Source: Halobacteriales archaeon QH_7_65_31 (GTDB lineage Archaea; Halobacteriota; Halobacteria; Halobacteriales; Haloarculaceae). Taken from it: a stretch of DNA of 64,000 nt. How positions within the stretch are numbered: the stretch's first letter is position 1; each line of letters starts with the position of its first letter. The DNA lies in contig PXQU01000004.1 of NCBI GenBank assembly GCA_003021785.1, forward strand, positions 143,363-207,362. The letters are read 5' to 3'. The translations under genes and the position numbers were made by a program. The notes below the pieces were generated by a model that made no database searches, was not told where the DNA came from, and was given only the letters and a program-made list of their open reading frames with translations. Shown piece after piece: positions 38,701-48,392 of this stretch.

Positions 38701-40146
38701 ATGGTCGAACTCGTAGACCGCGCGGCCCGCGGTGGGCTGTGGGCGGCCGGCGAGACCGCACTCGTTCGCGGACTGGAGCTGCTGCGGTACGTCGCCATCG
38801 CCCGCCTGCTCGTGCCGAGCCAGATCGGGCTGTTCACGTTCGGCGTGCTCACGCTCTCGGCCGTCAAGCGGTTCTCGAATCTGGGAACCGACGCCGCCAT
38901 TATCTCACAGGACGGCGATCTCGACCGTCAGCTCGACGCTGCATTCACGCTCCAGATCGCTCGCTCGCTTCTGCTCGCCGGACTGCTCTACGCCGCCGCG
39001 CCGATTCCGGCGGCCGTCTTCGGTGACGAATCGGTCGTCCGACTGGTCCGACTCATCGCCGTGATTCCGCTCATCGACACGGTCGAGAATCCGGCGACCG
39101 TCGTCTTCGAGAAGGAGCTGAACTTCCGTCGCCGGTCGCTGTTCCGGCTATCGGGCGTGCTCGCGAACACCGTCGTCTCGGTCACACTCGCCTATCGGCT
39201 CCAGTCGGTCGACGCGCTGATCGCCGGCGTCGTCGCCGGCGCGGCTGTCCACACCGTCGTCTCGCATCTGCTCACCGCCCACAGCCCGCGGCCCTCCCTC
39301 GACATCGCACAGATGCGGACGCTGTTCGACTACGGCAAGTGGCTCACGGGTAGCTCTATCATCTCGTGGATCTACCGCGAGGGCGACGACGCGCTCGTCG
39401 GAGCCGTCGTCGGAAGCGCCGGACTCGCCTACTACCGGAACGCGTTCCAGTTCGGGCAGGCCCCGCAGTCTGAGCTGACCGGCGTCATCAGCGAGGTGGC
39501 GTTTCCGACCTACGCCGAGGTGAGCGACGATCTGCACGCGGTGCTGGTCGGCTACCGATGGACGCTCGGAGTCGCGGTGACGGCGGTGTTTCCGGCCGCG
39601 GTCGGCACGGCCCTCGTCGCCCCGCTGTTCGTCCCCGTCGCGCTCGGGCAGGGGTGGGGACCGACGGTTCGCCCGCTGCAGATCATCGCGCTCGCCGCCG
39701 CCGGCCACGCCGTCACGGCGACCGCCAGCTCGCTCTGGCAGGCGCTCGATCGCCCGGACCTGTACACCAAAACCGAGACGCTCTCGATGGCCGTGCTCTT
39801 CGTGACGGCTGTACCGGCAACGCTCGAATACGGCGTCGTCGGCACGGCCACCGCGGTCACTGTGACCGCCGTTCTCGTCGCTCCCGTCCGGATACTGCTC
39901 GTTTCGCGACTGCTCGATACGTCGGTCACCCCCCTGCTGACACCGCTTGCCGGGCCGGCACTCGCGACCGCTCTGATGACGGCGGCCGTCGCGCCGACGG
40001 TGACGACGCTTCCGTCGACGCTTCCCGGTCTGCTCGGGAGCATCGCCGTCGGTGTCCTCGTCTACGCGACCGCCCTCGTCGCACTCGACCGGACGCGGCT
40101 CGACACGCTCGCTCCCGTTCGCGAGCTGCTCGACGCGCTCAGGTGA
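38701..40146 (+). CDS. Polysaccharide/oligosaccharide flippase (Wzx-like, MOP superfamily)
   Basis: LVDRAARGGLWAAGETALVRGLELLRYVAIARLLVPSQIGLFTFGVLTLSAVKRFSNLGTDAAII, multi-TM. Confidence 0.9.
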   Translation: MVELVDRAARGGLWAAGETALVRGLELLRYVAIARLLVPSQIGLFTFGVLTLSAVKRFSNLGTDAAIISQDGDLDRQLDAAFTLQIARSLLLAGLLYAAAPIPAAVFGDESVVRLVRLIAVIPLIDTVENPATVVFEKELNFRRRSLFRLSGVLANTVVSVTLAYRLQSVDALIAGVVAGAAVHTVVSHLLTAHSPRPSLDIAQMRTLFDYGKWLTGSSIISWIYREGDDALVGAVVGSAGLAYYRNAFQFGQAPQSELTGVISEVAFPTYAEVSDDLHAVLVGYRWTLGVAVTAVFPAAVGTALVAPLFVPVALGQGWGPTVRPLQIIALAAAGHAVTATASSLWQALDRPDLYTKTETLSMAVLFVTAVPATLEYGVVGTATAVTVTAVLVAPVRILLVSRLLDTSVTPLLTPLAGPALATALMTAAVAPTVTTLPSTLPGLLGSIAVGVLVYATALVALDRTRLDTLAPVRELLDALR

Positions 40147-41302
40147 GCAGTCCCAGCTCGCGAAGCCGACGCTCCTTCCCGTCACAGAACGACTGCCACG
40201 TCGGTACGGCCTCTTGATTCGGTCGCTCGTCGCTGTCGAGCCGCGTCGCGACGGCGTCGGCCCACCGCTCCGGCCCCGGCTCCGCGACCGAAACGGCCGG
40301 CTCCGGAGCGAGTAGCTCCTTCGCGTAGGTGTCCGTCGCGAGGACGACCGGCGTGTCGGCCCCGTACGCCTCCAACGGCGACAGCCCGTACGACATCCAC
40401 GCCGAGCAGCCGAAGCTATCCGCGCCGGCGTAGTAGCCCGGAAGCTCGTCGTCGGCGACGTAGCCGGCGAACTCGACTCGCTCCTCGACGCCGACGGTGG
40501 CGACGACCTCGCGCAGTCGGTTCTCGTCCGGGCCGGTCCCGCAGACGGTGAGTGACACGTCGTAGCCGCGGTCGGCCAACAGCTTCGTCGCCCGGATCTG
40601 CGTCTCGATGCGCTTGCGCGGGTCGAGCCGGCGCACCGACAGCAGATCGTACTCGCGCTCGGAGAGCGCTCGCGGCTCGTGGTCGCCACGCCACCCCGCA
40701 TCGACACCCGGCCGGACGACGGTGCTGTCGACGTCGTACAGTCCGTCGAGCTCACGCGCGACTCGCCGTGAGCCGGTGAAGACGGTCGCCGCCCACCGAA
40801 GCCCGTAGCCCCGGACGCGTTCGCCAACGCCGGCCCACAGTCGCTGGCGCGCCGATAGCGACGGCGGGTCGTGGAACGTCTGGTGGCCAGGGACCTCACC
40901 GACGAGCCGCTCGTACGCCGGCGTTCCGACGTGCGGGACGAGCCGCGGATCGTCCGGAAACCAGAGCACGGAGCCGTGGACGTGTGGCGCGTACGGCGCG
41001 TCGAGCAGTCCGGCACAGACGCTCACCTCCTCGGTCGCGTAATGCGACAGGACGAGATCGGGGTCGCGCTCGGCGAGCAGCGGGTAGAGCCGCCGGACGC
41101 CGCGCCACCCCTTCTGCGGGCGACCGTACGCCACCGTCTCGACCGCGTCCGGGAGCGTCTCTGCCACGTAGTCGGCGTCGTACGCCGGGGCGAGCACCGT
41201 CACCTCGTGCTCGCGGGCGAAGTGACTGCTCTCCTCGACACAGAGCCGCTCTGCGCCGCCCGGGGGTGCGAGCGTGAGACCGAAGACGACACAGATTTGC
41301 AT
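40139..41302 (-). CDS. Glycosyltransferase family 4
   Basis: MQICVVFGLTLAPPGGAERLCVEESSHFAREHEVTVLAP...LLSVRRLDPRKRIETQIRATKLL...VEFAGYVADDELPGYYAGADSFGCSAWMSYGLSPLEAYGADTPVVL. Confidence 0.9.
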   Translation of the reverse strand: MQICVVFGLTLAPPGGAERLCVEESSHFAREHEVTVLAPAYDADYVAETLPDAVETVAYGRPQKGWRGVRRLYPLLAERDPDLVLSHYATEEVSVCAGLLDAPYAPHVHGSVLWFPDDPRLVPHVGTPAYERLVGEVPGHQTFHDPPSLSARQRLWAGVGERVRGYGLRWAATVFTGSRRVARELDGLYDVDSTVVRPGVDAGWRGDHEPRALSEREYDLLSVRRLDPRKRIETQIRATKLLADRGYDVSLTVCGTGPDENRLREVVATVGVEERVEFAGYVADDELPGYYAGADSFGCSAWMSYGLSPLEAYGADTPVVLATDTYAKELLAPEPAVSVAEPGPERWADAVATRLDSDERPNQEAVPTWQSFCDGKERRLRELGLLT

Positions 41303-41375
41303 AGCTGGCGAACGCGACGGCCGGAGAAAGCAGTTTCGTCCGACTACGGCAGGCGAACCGAGAGAGACTGGCCGG

Positions 41376-42254
41376 TTACTGCAACCGGACAGTGAGATGC
41401 TCGCTCGCACGGTAACAGCGCCAGCCGCCGAGTGCAGCGACGAGCGGGACGGCCCGTGCCGGCGTCGGCTGTGTCCGGAACGCGCGCCAGAACTCGCCGA
41501 GTGCCGCACGGCGTTCCCCTGCCCGGAGCAGTTGTGCGCCAGCCACGCGGGCGGTGTCGGCGATCGCCCGTCGTCGCGCCGTCGGATACTGCTCGTAGCA
41601 GTCGGCGTACTCCTCGATGATGTCGCGCCGCCCCTCGACGAGTCCCGTCGACTTCCCGCGGGAGTCCGGCTCGACCGCGCGGGTGACGAGCAGCTCGTCC
41701 ACGGCGTCGAAGCGCGTCTCGCGGGCCAGCTCGATGATGAGACCGAGATCGTCCCCGCCGGGGCGGTCGGCCAGCGGGAGTAGCGACCGAAGCAGCTCAC
41801 CCTCCACGAGCAGCGTCGAGGTGAGACACGGCGAGGCGTCGAACGCGAGGGCGGTATCGAGCATCGCTCCGTCGGCGTGCGGGTAGCGCTCGTCGCCGTT
41901 CTCGAAGCGGAAGCCGCAGAAGCCGACGCGGGCGTCGCTCGCGCGGAGGGAGTCCATCCCGCGCTCGATGCGCTCCGGGTGAAGCCGATCGTCGTCGTCG
42001 AGCAGATGGACGTAGTGTCCCTCGGCGTGCTCAATACCGACGGTGCGGGCGGGGTTTCCCCCGCGGTTCTCGTCGAGCGCGAGATACGTCACGGCGGGCC
42101 GATCGGCGACCGGGGCGGCGTGGCCCTCACCGGAGTCGTCGACGACGACACACTCCACGTCGGGATACGTCTGTGCCTGAACGCTCTCGATGCTCTCGAC
42201 GAGCCGCTCGTTGCGGTAGTGCGTCGGAATGACGACGGAGACGAGCGGCGGCAT
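41376..42254 (-). CDS. Glycosyltransferase family 2
   Basis: PLVSVVIPTHYRNERLVESIESVQAQTYPDVECVVVDDSGEG...HYVHLLDDDDRLHPERIERG. Confidence 0.93.
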   Translation of the reverse strand: MPPLVSVVIPTHYRNERLVESIESVQAQTYPDVECVVVDDSGEGHAAPVADRPAVTYLALDENRGGNPARTVGIEHAEGHYVHLLDDDDRLHPERIERGMDSLRASDARVGFCGFRFENGDERYPHADGAMLDTALAFDASPCLTSTLLVEGELLRSLLPLADRPGGDDLGLIIELARETRFDAVDELLVTRAVEPDSRGKSTGLVEGRRDIIEEYADCYEQYPTARRRAIADTARVAGAQLLRAGERRAALGEFWRAFRTQPTPARAVPLVAALGGWRCYRASEHLTVRLQ

Positions 42255-42335
42255 ACCTGCTGTTCACGCCCGGGCGTCGAATGCGTTTCGACCGCCAGCC
42301 GGAAGGCTGATTTGACGACTCACAGTGTAGTCGGT

Positions 42336-44078
42336 ATGGACGACCGGACGCGGCTGCTCACCGAGTGGACCGACCAGCCCGACGCCGGCCCGCTCGTGCA
42401 GTATCTCCGCGACGCCGAGCGTCGAGCAGCCCTCGATGCCCTAAAGAATCCGACGCGTATCCTCGATATCGGCTCCGAGACGGGCGTCACTCGTCGGCTC
42501 CCGGACGACGCCACGGTCACCCGGCTCGACTTCTCCGCCGAGACCAGTGCTCGCGCCGCGACGGCCCTCGACGATGTGGCGCGCTTCGAGACGACGACTC
42601 CGGAGTCGCCGACGCTTCCCTTCCCTCGCTCGCGGTTCGACGCCGCCGTCTGTGTCGGCCCGCTCGACTGGCGGTTTCTCGATGCTGACCACCTCGCACG
42701 AGAGGTGAGCCGCGTCCTCTCGCGTGACGGGACGTTCGCCGTCACGGCTCCGACGCCCGAGTCCCCCTACTACGTCGGTGGCCGCTACGAACTCCGCTAC
42801 CGGACGCCGGACGAGTTCGAAGCGACGCTCGCCCCGCATCTCACCCCCGGCGAGCAGACGTACATCTACCAGCCGCCCGAGAAGCTCCAGTGGCTCGCCG
42901 GAAACCTCCCGGACGCGGTCGGGCGCTCGGTCGCACGCTACGCCGAGCGCCGGACCGAGACCTGTGCTCGCGAGCGAGCCAGCTACGTCGTCACGGGAGC
43001 GAACGCACCGGACTACCGCGGCAGAGCCGACGACGCGCTCGACTGTCTGTTGCGTCCGGTCGCCGACCGCGGCTTCTTCGACCCCGAAACCGACCGCTTT
43101 CACGGTCGGCTCGACTACGCCCTGACCGACGACGGAACGATGTCGTGGCAGGCGGGCAAGGGGTCACGCCGACGGTACGGGCCGCTCGCTCTGCTCGGGG
43201 CGGCGCGCTGGCGACAGTCGCCGCTCGGTGACGACCGCGACGACGACCGGCTCCGGCGGCTCGCCGCCGGCTACGAGCGACTCCTCGACGCCGAGAGTGG
43301 CGAGCTACCGAGCTACGCCCTCGGCCCGCTGACGGGCGCGTTCGCCCTGCTCTCGATGGCCGGGTTCGACACGCTCGACGCGGCCGAACGCGCCTTCGCG
43401 ACCGGTCGCGACCGGTTCGACTTCGACCACAGTGAGGACGGACTCCTGCTCCACGGCTGGAGCTATCTCCACGACGCGCTCGCAGACCCGACCGCCGTGA
43501 CCGACGCACTCCGCGAGGGAAGCCAGACAGTCGCTACCCGACAGAATCCCGAGACAGGGCTGTTCGAGTTCTCGAACGCGACGACCGATCGCCATCAGAA
43601 CCAGATGTACGTGCTCTGGGGGCTGTGTCGCGCTGTCGAGGTGGCCGCCGGCGACGGCTATCTGGCAAACGCCGAGGCCGCACTCGACTACACGCTCGAC
43701 ACTCGCCTCCGCGGGGACGGCGCGCTCCGCTGGCTCGAACCCCACCGGCTCGAACGCCTGAGCGTCGCGCTCGGTCGCGGCGAGTACCCCCAGTGGAAGC
43801 TCCTGTTCGCCTGTCATCAGTCCTTTTTTGCTCTCGCGGCGGCCCACTATCGGGCCGCCGGCGGGGATCGTCCCCTCGATCGACCGGTCGGACGCGCGAT
43901 GGACTGGCTCTACGGCGGGAACGCTCTCGACCGCGATCTGACCGATATAACCGGACTCGGGGTTCCGACACGCCATCTCACGACCGACGACCGGCTCGAT
44001 GCGCCCGGAAACCAGTTCAAGGGCGCATACGAGGTCGGCGCGTATCTGTTCGCACTCACGGAGCTGTCCGTGTGGTGA
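42336..44078 (+). CDS. Class I SAM-dependent methyltransferase fused to an alpha/alpha-toroid (six-hairpin glycosidase/lyase-like) domain
   Basis: ILDIGSETGVTRRLPDDATVTRLDFSAETSARA...RYGPLALLGAARWRQ...DGLLLHGWSYLHDALADP...RHQNQMYVLWGLCRAVEVAAGDGYLANAEAALDYTLDT...YPQWKLLFACHQSFFALAAAHYRAAG. Start revised from listed 41877. Confidence 0.7.
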   Translation: MDDRTRLLTEWTDQPDAGPLVQYLRDAERRAALDALKNPTRILDIGSETGVTRRLPDDATVTRLDFSAETSARAATALDDVARFETTTPESPTLPFPRSRFDAAVCVGPLDWRFLDADHLAREVSRVLSRDGTFAVTAPTPESPYYVGGRYELRYRTPDEFEATLAPHLTPGEQTYIYQPPEKLQWLAGNLPDAVGRSVARYAERRTETCARERASYVVTGANAPDYRGRADDALDCLLRPVADRGFFDPETDRFHGRLDYALTDDGTMSWQAGKGSRRRYGPLALLGAARWRQSPLGDDRDDDRLRRLAAGYERLLDAESGELPSYALGPLTGAFALLSMAGFDTLDAAERAFATGRDRFDFDHSEDGLLLHGWSYLHDALADPTAVTDALREGSQTVATRQNPETGLFEFSNATTDRHQNQMYVLWGLCRAVEVAAGDGYLANAEAALDYTLDTRLRGDGALRWLEPHRLERLSVALGRGEYPQWKLLFACHQSFFALAAAHYRAAGGDRPLDRPVGRAMDWLYGGNALDRDLTDITGLGVPTRHLTTDDRLDAPGNQFKGAYEVGAYLFALTELSVW

Positions 44079-44139
44079 ACGTCCCGAGGCTGAACTCGCC
44101 GTGCGCTCCGATATCTCACCGACACATCGACAGTCCGCG

Positions 44140-44394
44140 CTATCGGTTCGCGTCGATCCAGCGGCAGAAGGCTTCGAAATCCTCCGCACCACAGTCGTCT
44201 GCGATATCATGTAGCGTCCCGATACTCACGGAATCGTGGGCCGGAACCGCGACAACACGGGCGTCAGTGTCGTGGTGAGCCGGGGGGTCCCAGCGGAGGA
44301 TGAGATGGTCCCCGGTCGTTCGAACGTGCTGGACGTTTCCGGTGTTGACGAGCACCTTGTAGATGTCTTCACCGCTGAAATCCCGCGTCACCAT
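44140..44394 (-). CDS. HicA-like toxin
   Basis: MVTRDFSGEDIYKVLVNTGNVQHVRTTGDHLILRWDPPAHHDTDARVVAVPAHDSVSIGTLHDIADDCGAEDFEAFCRWID. Confidence 0.88.
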   Translation of the reverse strand: MVTRDFSGEDIYKVLVNTGNVQHVRTTGDHLILRWDPPAHHDTDARVVAVPAHDSVSIGTLHDIADDCGAEDFEAFCRWIDANR

Positions 44395-44399
44395 CGGCG

Positions 44400-44648
44400 C
44401 TACCGAAGCGCGTCGGGGAGTTTCTCGCCCTGTGTCCGGGCGGTCTCAGGATCGACACCGAGGTCACGAAGCTCCTCCTCGGTCGGCTCGTGGCCGCCAT
44501 CGCCGGTGACTGCACCGACCACGTCATCAAGCGCATCCAGCGCGGCCGCCCGACTCGCTCCCTGAGCGCTAATCCCGACCTCTTCATCGCGTGCGGTCCA
44601 CTGTCCGTCGGGATTCTCGGTGAGATGGATTTCACGACCGATACTCAT
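44400..44648 (-). CDS. HicB-like antitoxin
   Basis: MSIGREIHLTENPDGQWTARDEEVGISAQGASRAAALDALDDVVGAV, immediately upstream of hicA. Confidence 0.86.
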   Translation of the reverse strand: MSIGREIHLTENPDGQWTARDEEVGISAQGASRAAALDALDDVVGAVTGDGGHEPTEEELRDLGVDPETARTQGEKLPDALR

Positions 44649-44707
44649 GGATGATAGCAGTGGATTTGCCAACAAAAGCGTTCGCACAATCTGCCGGTAC
44701 TGTTCAG

Positions 44708-45904
44708 CTACGCGAACCCGTCGTACACCTGCCGCAGTCGCTCGCCGTCGCGCGCCCAGCTGTAACGCGTCTCGACGGCGCGGCGACCGTTCTCGCCGTA
44801 GTCGGTACGCTCCGCTCCGAGCAGGCCGGCGATTTCCGCAGCGACCGCAGCCGAATCCTCGGGCGGGACGACGACCCCGGCCTCCGTCTCCCGGACGATA
44901 CGACCGAGCGGGCCGACGTCCGTCACCAGCACCGGCGTTTCCAGCGCCATATACTGGAACAGCTTGTGCGGGACCGTCGTGGCGGTGTGGTCAGTCTCCC
45001 GGTGTGGAACCGTCGCGAGGTCGCTGGCCGCGATGTAACGGGGCACGTCTTCGAACTCGACCCAGCCGGTGAACGTGACGCGATCGGCGACGCCCTCGCT
45101 CGCTGCGAGCCGTCGGAGCCGGCGGTCGGACGCCTCGCTCCCCGCGCCGACGAGCAGGAGCGACACCGCGTCCGGCGTCTCCGGAAGCGCCCGAATCAGG
45201 GTCTCGATCCCGCGATGCGGGCCGAACGCGCCGACGTAGGAGACGACGAACCCGTCCGGTACGTCCTCGGGAACGGGGGTCTGTTCCATCGCGTCGATGC
45301 GGTCGAGATCGACGGTGTTCGAGACGACGTGAACCCTGTCGGGGTCGCCGTCACAGTCCTCGACGTAGTGGTCGCGCGCCTCCTCGACGACAGTGACGAC
45401 CGCGTCCGCCTCCCGGACGGCCTCGCGTTCGGCGCGCTCGATACGCGAGACCGGTCGCAGGAGTCGCGCGCGAACCCGCTCGAACAGCGACCGCTCGGAG
45501 CGGTACTGGGCCATCGCCGCGGGGTAGTTCTCGTGGAGGTCAGCGACGACGGGGATCCCTCCGAGCGAGCGCGCGACCCGCAGCCCGGTTCGGACCAGCG
45601 GCAGGTCGTGGACGTGGAGCACGTCGATCCCGTGGACGGCCGCGAACCGCCGCGCGCGCCGGAACCAGATGCCGTCGAACGAGCCGAACAGGTAGCTCGC
45701 GCGGTTTAGCGCCCGGATCGACGCGCGATACCCGTCCCAGTCGATGCGCTCGATAGCCACTCCGTCTACAGTCGCTGGCTCGACCCCCTCGCCGGCGAGA
45801 CAGAGCAGATACACCTCGTGGCCCGCCTCCTGTAGCGCAGCAGCCTCCTTCCGGACGCGGATGTCGTCCGGATAGGTCCCGCGAAGGAGCATTCCGACCC
45901 TCAT
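44708..45904 (-). CDS. Glycosyltransferase family 4
   Basis: MRVGMLLRGTYPDDIRVRKEAAALQEAGHEVYLLCL...YVGAFGPHRGIETLIRALPE...VTFTGWVEFEDVPRYIAASDLATVPH. Confidence 0.92.
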   Translation of the reverse strand: MRVGMLLRGTYPDDIRVRKEAAALQEAGHEVYLLCLAGEGVEPATVDGVAIERIDWDGYRASIRALNRASYLFGSFDGIWFRRARRFAAVHGIDVLHVHDLPLVRTGLRVARSLGGIPVVADLHENYPAAMAQYRSERSLFERVRARLLRPVSRIERAEREAVREADAVVTVVEEARDHYVEDCDGDPDRVHVVSNTVDLDRIDAMEQTPVPEDVPDGFVVSYVGAFGPHRGIETLIRALPETPDAVSLLLVGAGSEASDRRLRRLAASEGVADRVTFTGWVEFEDVPRYIAASDLATVPHRETDHTATTVPHKLFQYMALETPVLVTDVGPLGRIVRETEAGVVVPPEDSAAVAAEIAGLLGAERTDYGENGRRAVETRYSWARDGERLRQVYDGFA

Positions 45905-46992
45905 CGTCTCTCCTCCATCCGATCGACGAGTGTCGCGACGATCCGCTCGCCGGCGTTTCCGTCGCCGTAGATCTCCGGACGCCCGGCCATCGCGGCTCGT
46001 GCGGTCGCGTCGGTCGCGAGCCGCGTCAGCCGTGCACCGAGCGCCGTCGGCTCGACCAGCTCGTTCACGCCGGCTTCGACGGTCTCCGGTCGCTCGGTGT
46101 TCGGTCGCACCGTCAGACACGGCGTTTCGAGCACGGACGCCTCCTCTTGGACGCCGCCGGAGTCCGTCACGGCGAGACGCGCACCGTCGAGCAGGGCGAG
46201 GAAGTCGAGATACCCCTGTGGCTCTACGAGTCGGAGCGACCGACCCGGCTCGAAGCCGAGGACCTCGACCGCCGTCTCGGTCCGCGGATGCGCCGGGAGG
46301 ACGACCGGAACGGGTGCGTCGTCGAGTGCGGTGAGGATCGCCTGCAGTCGGTCGGGGTCGTCGGTGTTGTGCGGTCGGTGGATCGTCGCGAGCGCGTAGT
46401 CACCGTCGAGTCCGAACCGAGCGAGCGCGTCCGACCGCTCACGCGCGACCGGCGCGTGGTCGAGACACGCGTCGACGATCGTGTTTCCGGTCCGCGTGAC
46501 GCCCGACTCGATCCCCTCGCTCGCGAGGTTCCCGACGGCGCTGTCGGTCGGTGCGAACAGCAGTTCGGAGAGGTGATCCGCGACGACGCGGTTCACCTCC
46601 TCGGGCATCGAGCGGTCGCCGCTCCGCAGTCCGGCCTCGATGTGGCCGACGAGCGTATCGCGTTTCGCCCCGGCGAGCGTCGCCGCGAGGACGGCGTTCG
46701 TATCTCCGAGCGTGAGCACAGCGGTCGGCTCGTACGCGGCGATCTCGGCGTCGATGCCGACGAGCCCGTCGGCGGTCTGTTTCGCACCGCTCGCGCTCCC
46801 GACTTCGAGATTCCGCGCCGGCTCCGGCAGTCCGAGCACGTCGAAGAAGTCGCTGCTGAGCTCGTCGTCGTAGTGCTGGCCGGTGTGGAGCAGTCGCGGC
46901 TCCGTCGCCGGCGCTGCATCGAGCGCGCGAACCACGGGAGCCATCTTCACGAGTTCGGGACGCGTGCCGACGACGGCGAGCACGGTCACCAC
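45901..46992 (-). CDS. wecB: UDP-N-acetylglucosamine 2-epimerase (non-hydrolysing)
   Basis: VLAVVGTRPELVKMAPVVRALD...LLHTGQHYDDELSSDFF...VLTLGDTNAVLAATLAGAK...GHIEAGLRSGDRSMPEEVNRVVADHLS...VTDSGGVQEEASVLETPCLTVRPNTERPE. Confidence 0.96.
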   Translation of the reverse strand: MVTVLAVVGTRPELVKMAPVVRALDAAPATEPRLLHTGQHYDDELSSDFFDVLGLPEPARNLEVGSASGAKQTADGLVGIDAEIAAYEPTAVLTLGDTNAVLAATLAGAKRDTLVGHIEAGLRSGDRSMPEEVNRVVADHLSELLFAPTDSAVGNLASEGIESGVTRTGNTIVDACLDHAPVARERSDALARFGLDGDYALATIHRPHNTDDPDRLQAILTALDDAPVPVVLPAHPRTETAVEVLGFEPGRSLRLVEPQGYLDFLALLDGARLAVTDSGGVQEEASVLETPCLTVRPNTERPETVEAGVNELVEPTALGARLTRLATDATARAAMAGRPEIYGDGNAGERIVATLVDRMEERR

Positions 46993-48269
46993 GTCAACCC
47001 CTCGTAGGTCATCCCCTCTCGCGATTCGATGATGCGCCGGCCGTCCACGACGACCTGTCGGGCCATCGCGTCGAACTCGCCGTCGAGTTCACCGAACACG
47101 GGCCAGTCGGTGACGACGAGCGCTCCGATCGCCCCGTCGAGGGCGGCGCTCGCGCTGTCGGTGTAGGTCACGTCTGGATACGTCGCTGCCATCGTCTCAC
47201 TCGCGTTGGAGGGGTCGTACGCGGCGACGGACGCACCGCGCTCCTGTAACCCGGCGATGACCGGCTTCGCGCGCGAGCCGCGGATGTCGTCGGTGTCGGG
47301 CTTGAACGCGAGTCCGAGGACGGCGACGCGTTCGCCGGCCATGTCCACGTGACGGTCGAGTAGCTCCAGCATCCGGCGGGGCTGTGTCTCGTTCACGCCG
47401 ACGACGGCATCGAGTAGCTCGGGTTCGTAGCTCCGCTCGCGGGCCGCGGCACGGAGCGCGTCGGTGTCCTTGGGGAAGCAGCTTCCCCCCCAGCCGACTC
47501 CCGACCGGAGGAACTGACTCCCGATGCGGTCGTCCAGCCCCATCGCCTCGGCTACCGCGTAGGAATCGACACCGTACTCCTTGCAGATGTTTCCGAGCTC
47601 GTTGATGAGCGAGACCTTTGCGGCGAGAAAGGCGTTGTTGGCGTACTTCATCATCGCGGCCTCTCGGCGGCCCGTCTCGACGACCGGCGGCTCGTCGGGC
47701 AGCTGATCGTACACCGCGTGCAGGGTGGCGAGCGCGCGCTCGTCGTCGGTCCCGAGCACGACCTTGTCGGGGTACATGAAATCGTCGACGGCACTACCCT
47801 GTGCCTGAAACTCGGGGTTGACGGCAGCCGCGAACGCCTCTCCCTCCGGGCCGGCGACCTGCTCGATACGCGGGACGACCTGCTCTTCTACCATTCCGGG
47901 GATGACGGTCGATTTGACGGCGACGGTGTGGAACTCGTCTTTCGCGTCCAGTGCCTCGCCGAGCGACTCGGCGGCCGCGAGCACGACCGACGGATCGATG
48001 CTCCCGTCGTCGCGGGCGGGCGTCTGGACAGTGAGGAACGAGCAGTCCGTCTCGCGGACGGCGGCGTACTCCGTCGTCGCCGTAATCGAGTCGGCGTGGT
48101 CGGCGTACAGCCCGTCGAGTCCGGGCTCGGACATCGGCGGCTCGCCGCGTTCGATGCTCGCGACGACCGACTCGTCGACATCGATGGCCGTGACCTCGTG
48201 ACCGAGCGCGGCGAGACAGCCGGTGAGGGTCGCGCCGACGTAGCCGGAGCCGATGACGCTGACGTGCAT
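46986..48269 (-). CDS. UDP-glucose/UDP-HexNAc 6-dehydrogenase
   Basis: MHVSVIGSGYVGATLTGCLAALGHEVTAIDVDE...MKYANNAFLAAKVSLINELGNICKEYGVD...GVGWGGSCFPKDTDAL...VLGLAFKPDTDDIRGSRA. Confidence 0.96.
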   Translation of the reverse strand: MHVSVIGSGYVGATLTGCLAALGHEVTAIDVDESVVASIERGEPPMSEPGLDGLYADHADSITATTEYAAVRETDCSFLTVQTPARDDGSIDPSVVLAAAESLGEALDAKDEFHTVAVKSTVIPGMVEEQVVPRIEQVAGPEGEAFAAAVNPEFQAQGSAVDDFMYPDKVVLGTDDERALATLHAVYDQLPDEPPVVETGRREAAMMKYANNAFLAAKVSLINELGNICKEYGVDSYAVAEAMGLDDRIGSQFLRSGVGWGGSCFPKDTDALRAAARERSYEPELLDAVVGVNETQPRRMLELLDRHVDMAGERVAVLGLAFKPDTDDIRGSRAKPVIAGLQERGASVAAYDPSNASETMAATYPDVTYTDSASAALDGAIGALVVTDWPVFGELDGEFDAMARQVVVDGRRIIESREGMTYEGLTW

Positions 48270-48392
48270 GGACCGGCTTGGCCGGGGCTCGTCTTGAGCG
48301 TGTTCGTTACGCCTACGACAGAAGGTCAACCGGAGCGGCCGTCTGTTCCGGTAGCCCACCAGCGGCTCCAACGGCTCCACAAAAGCTATGAG

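Noticed and set aside
39148-41016. 622-aa and similar long minus/plus ORFs antisense to glycan genes
   Set aside because: Arg/Ser/Pro-rich low-complexity translations typical of antisense frames in high-GC haloarchaeal DNA.
41877-42335. N-terminal extension of the methyltransferase fusion ORF
   Set aside because: Antisense to the GT2 gene; a clear ATG with MTase-like sequence starts at 42336.
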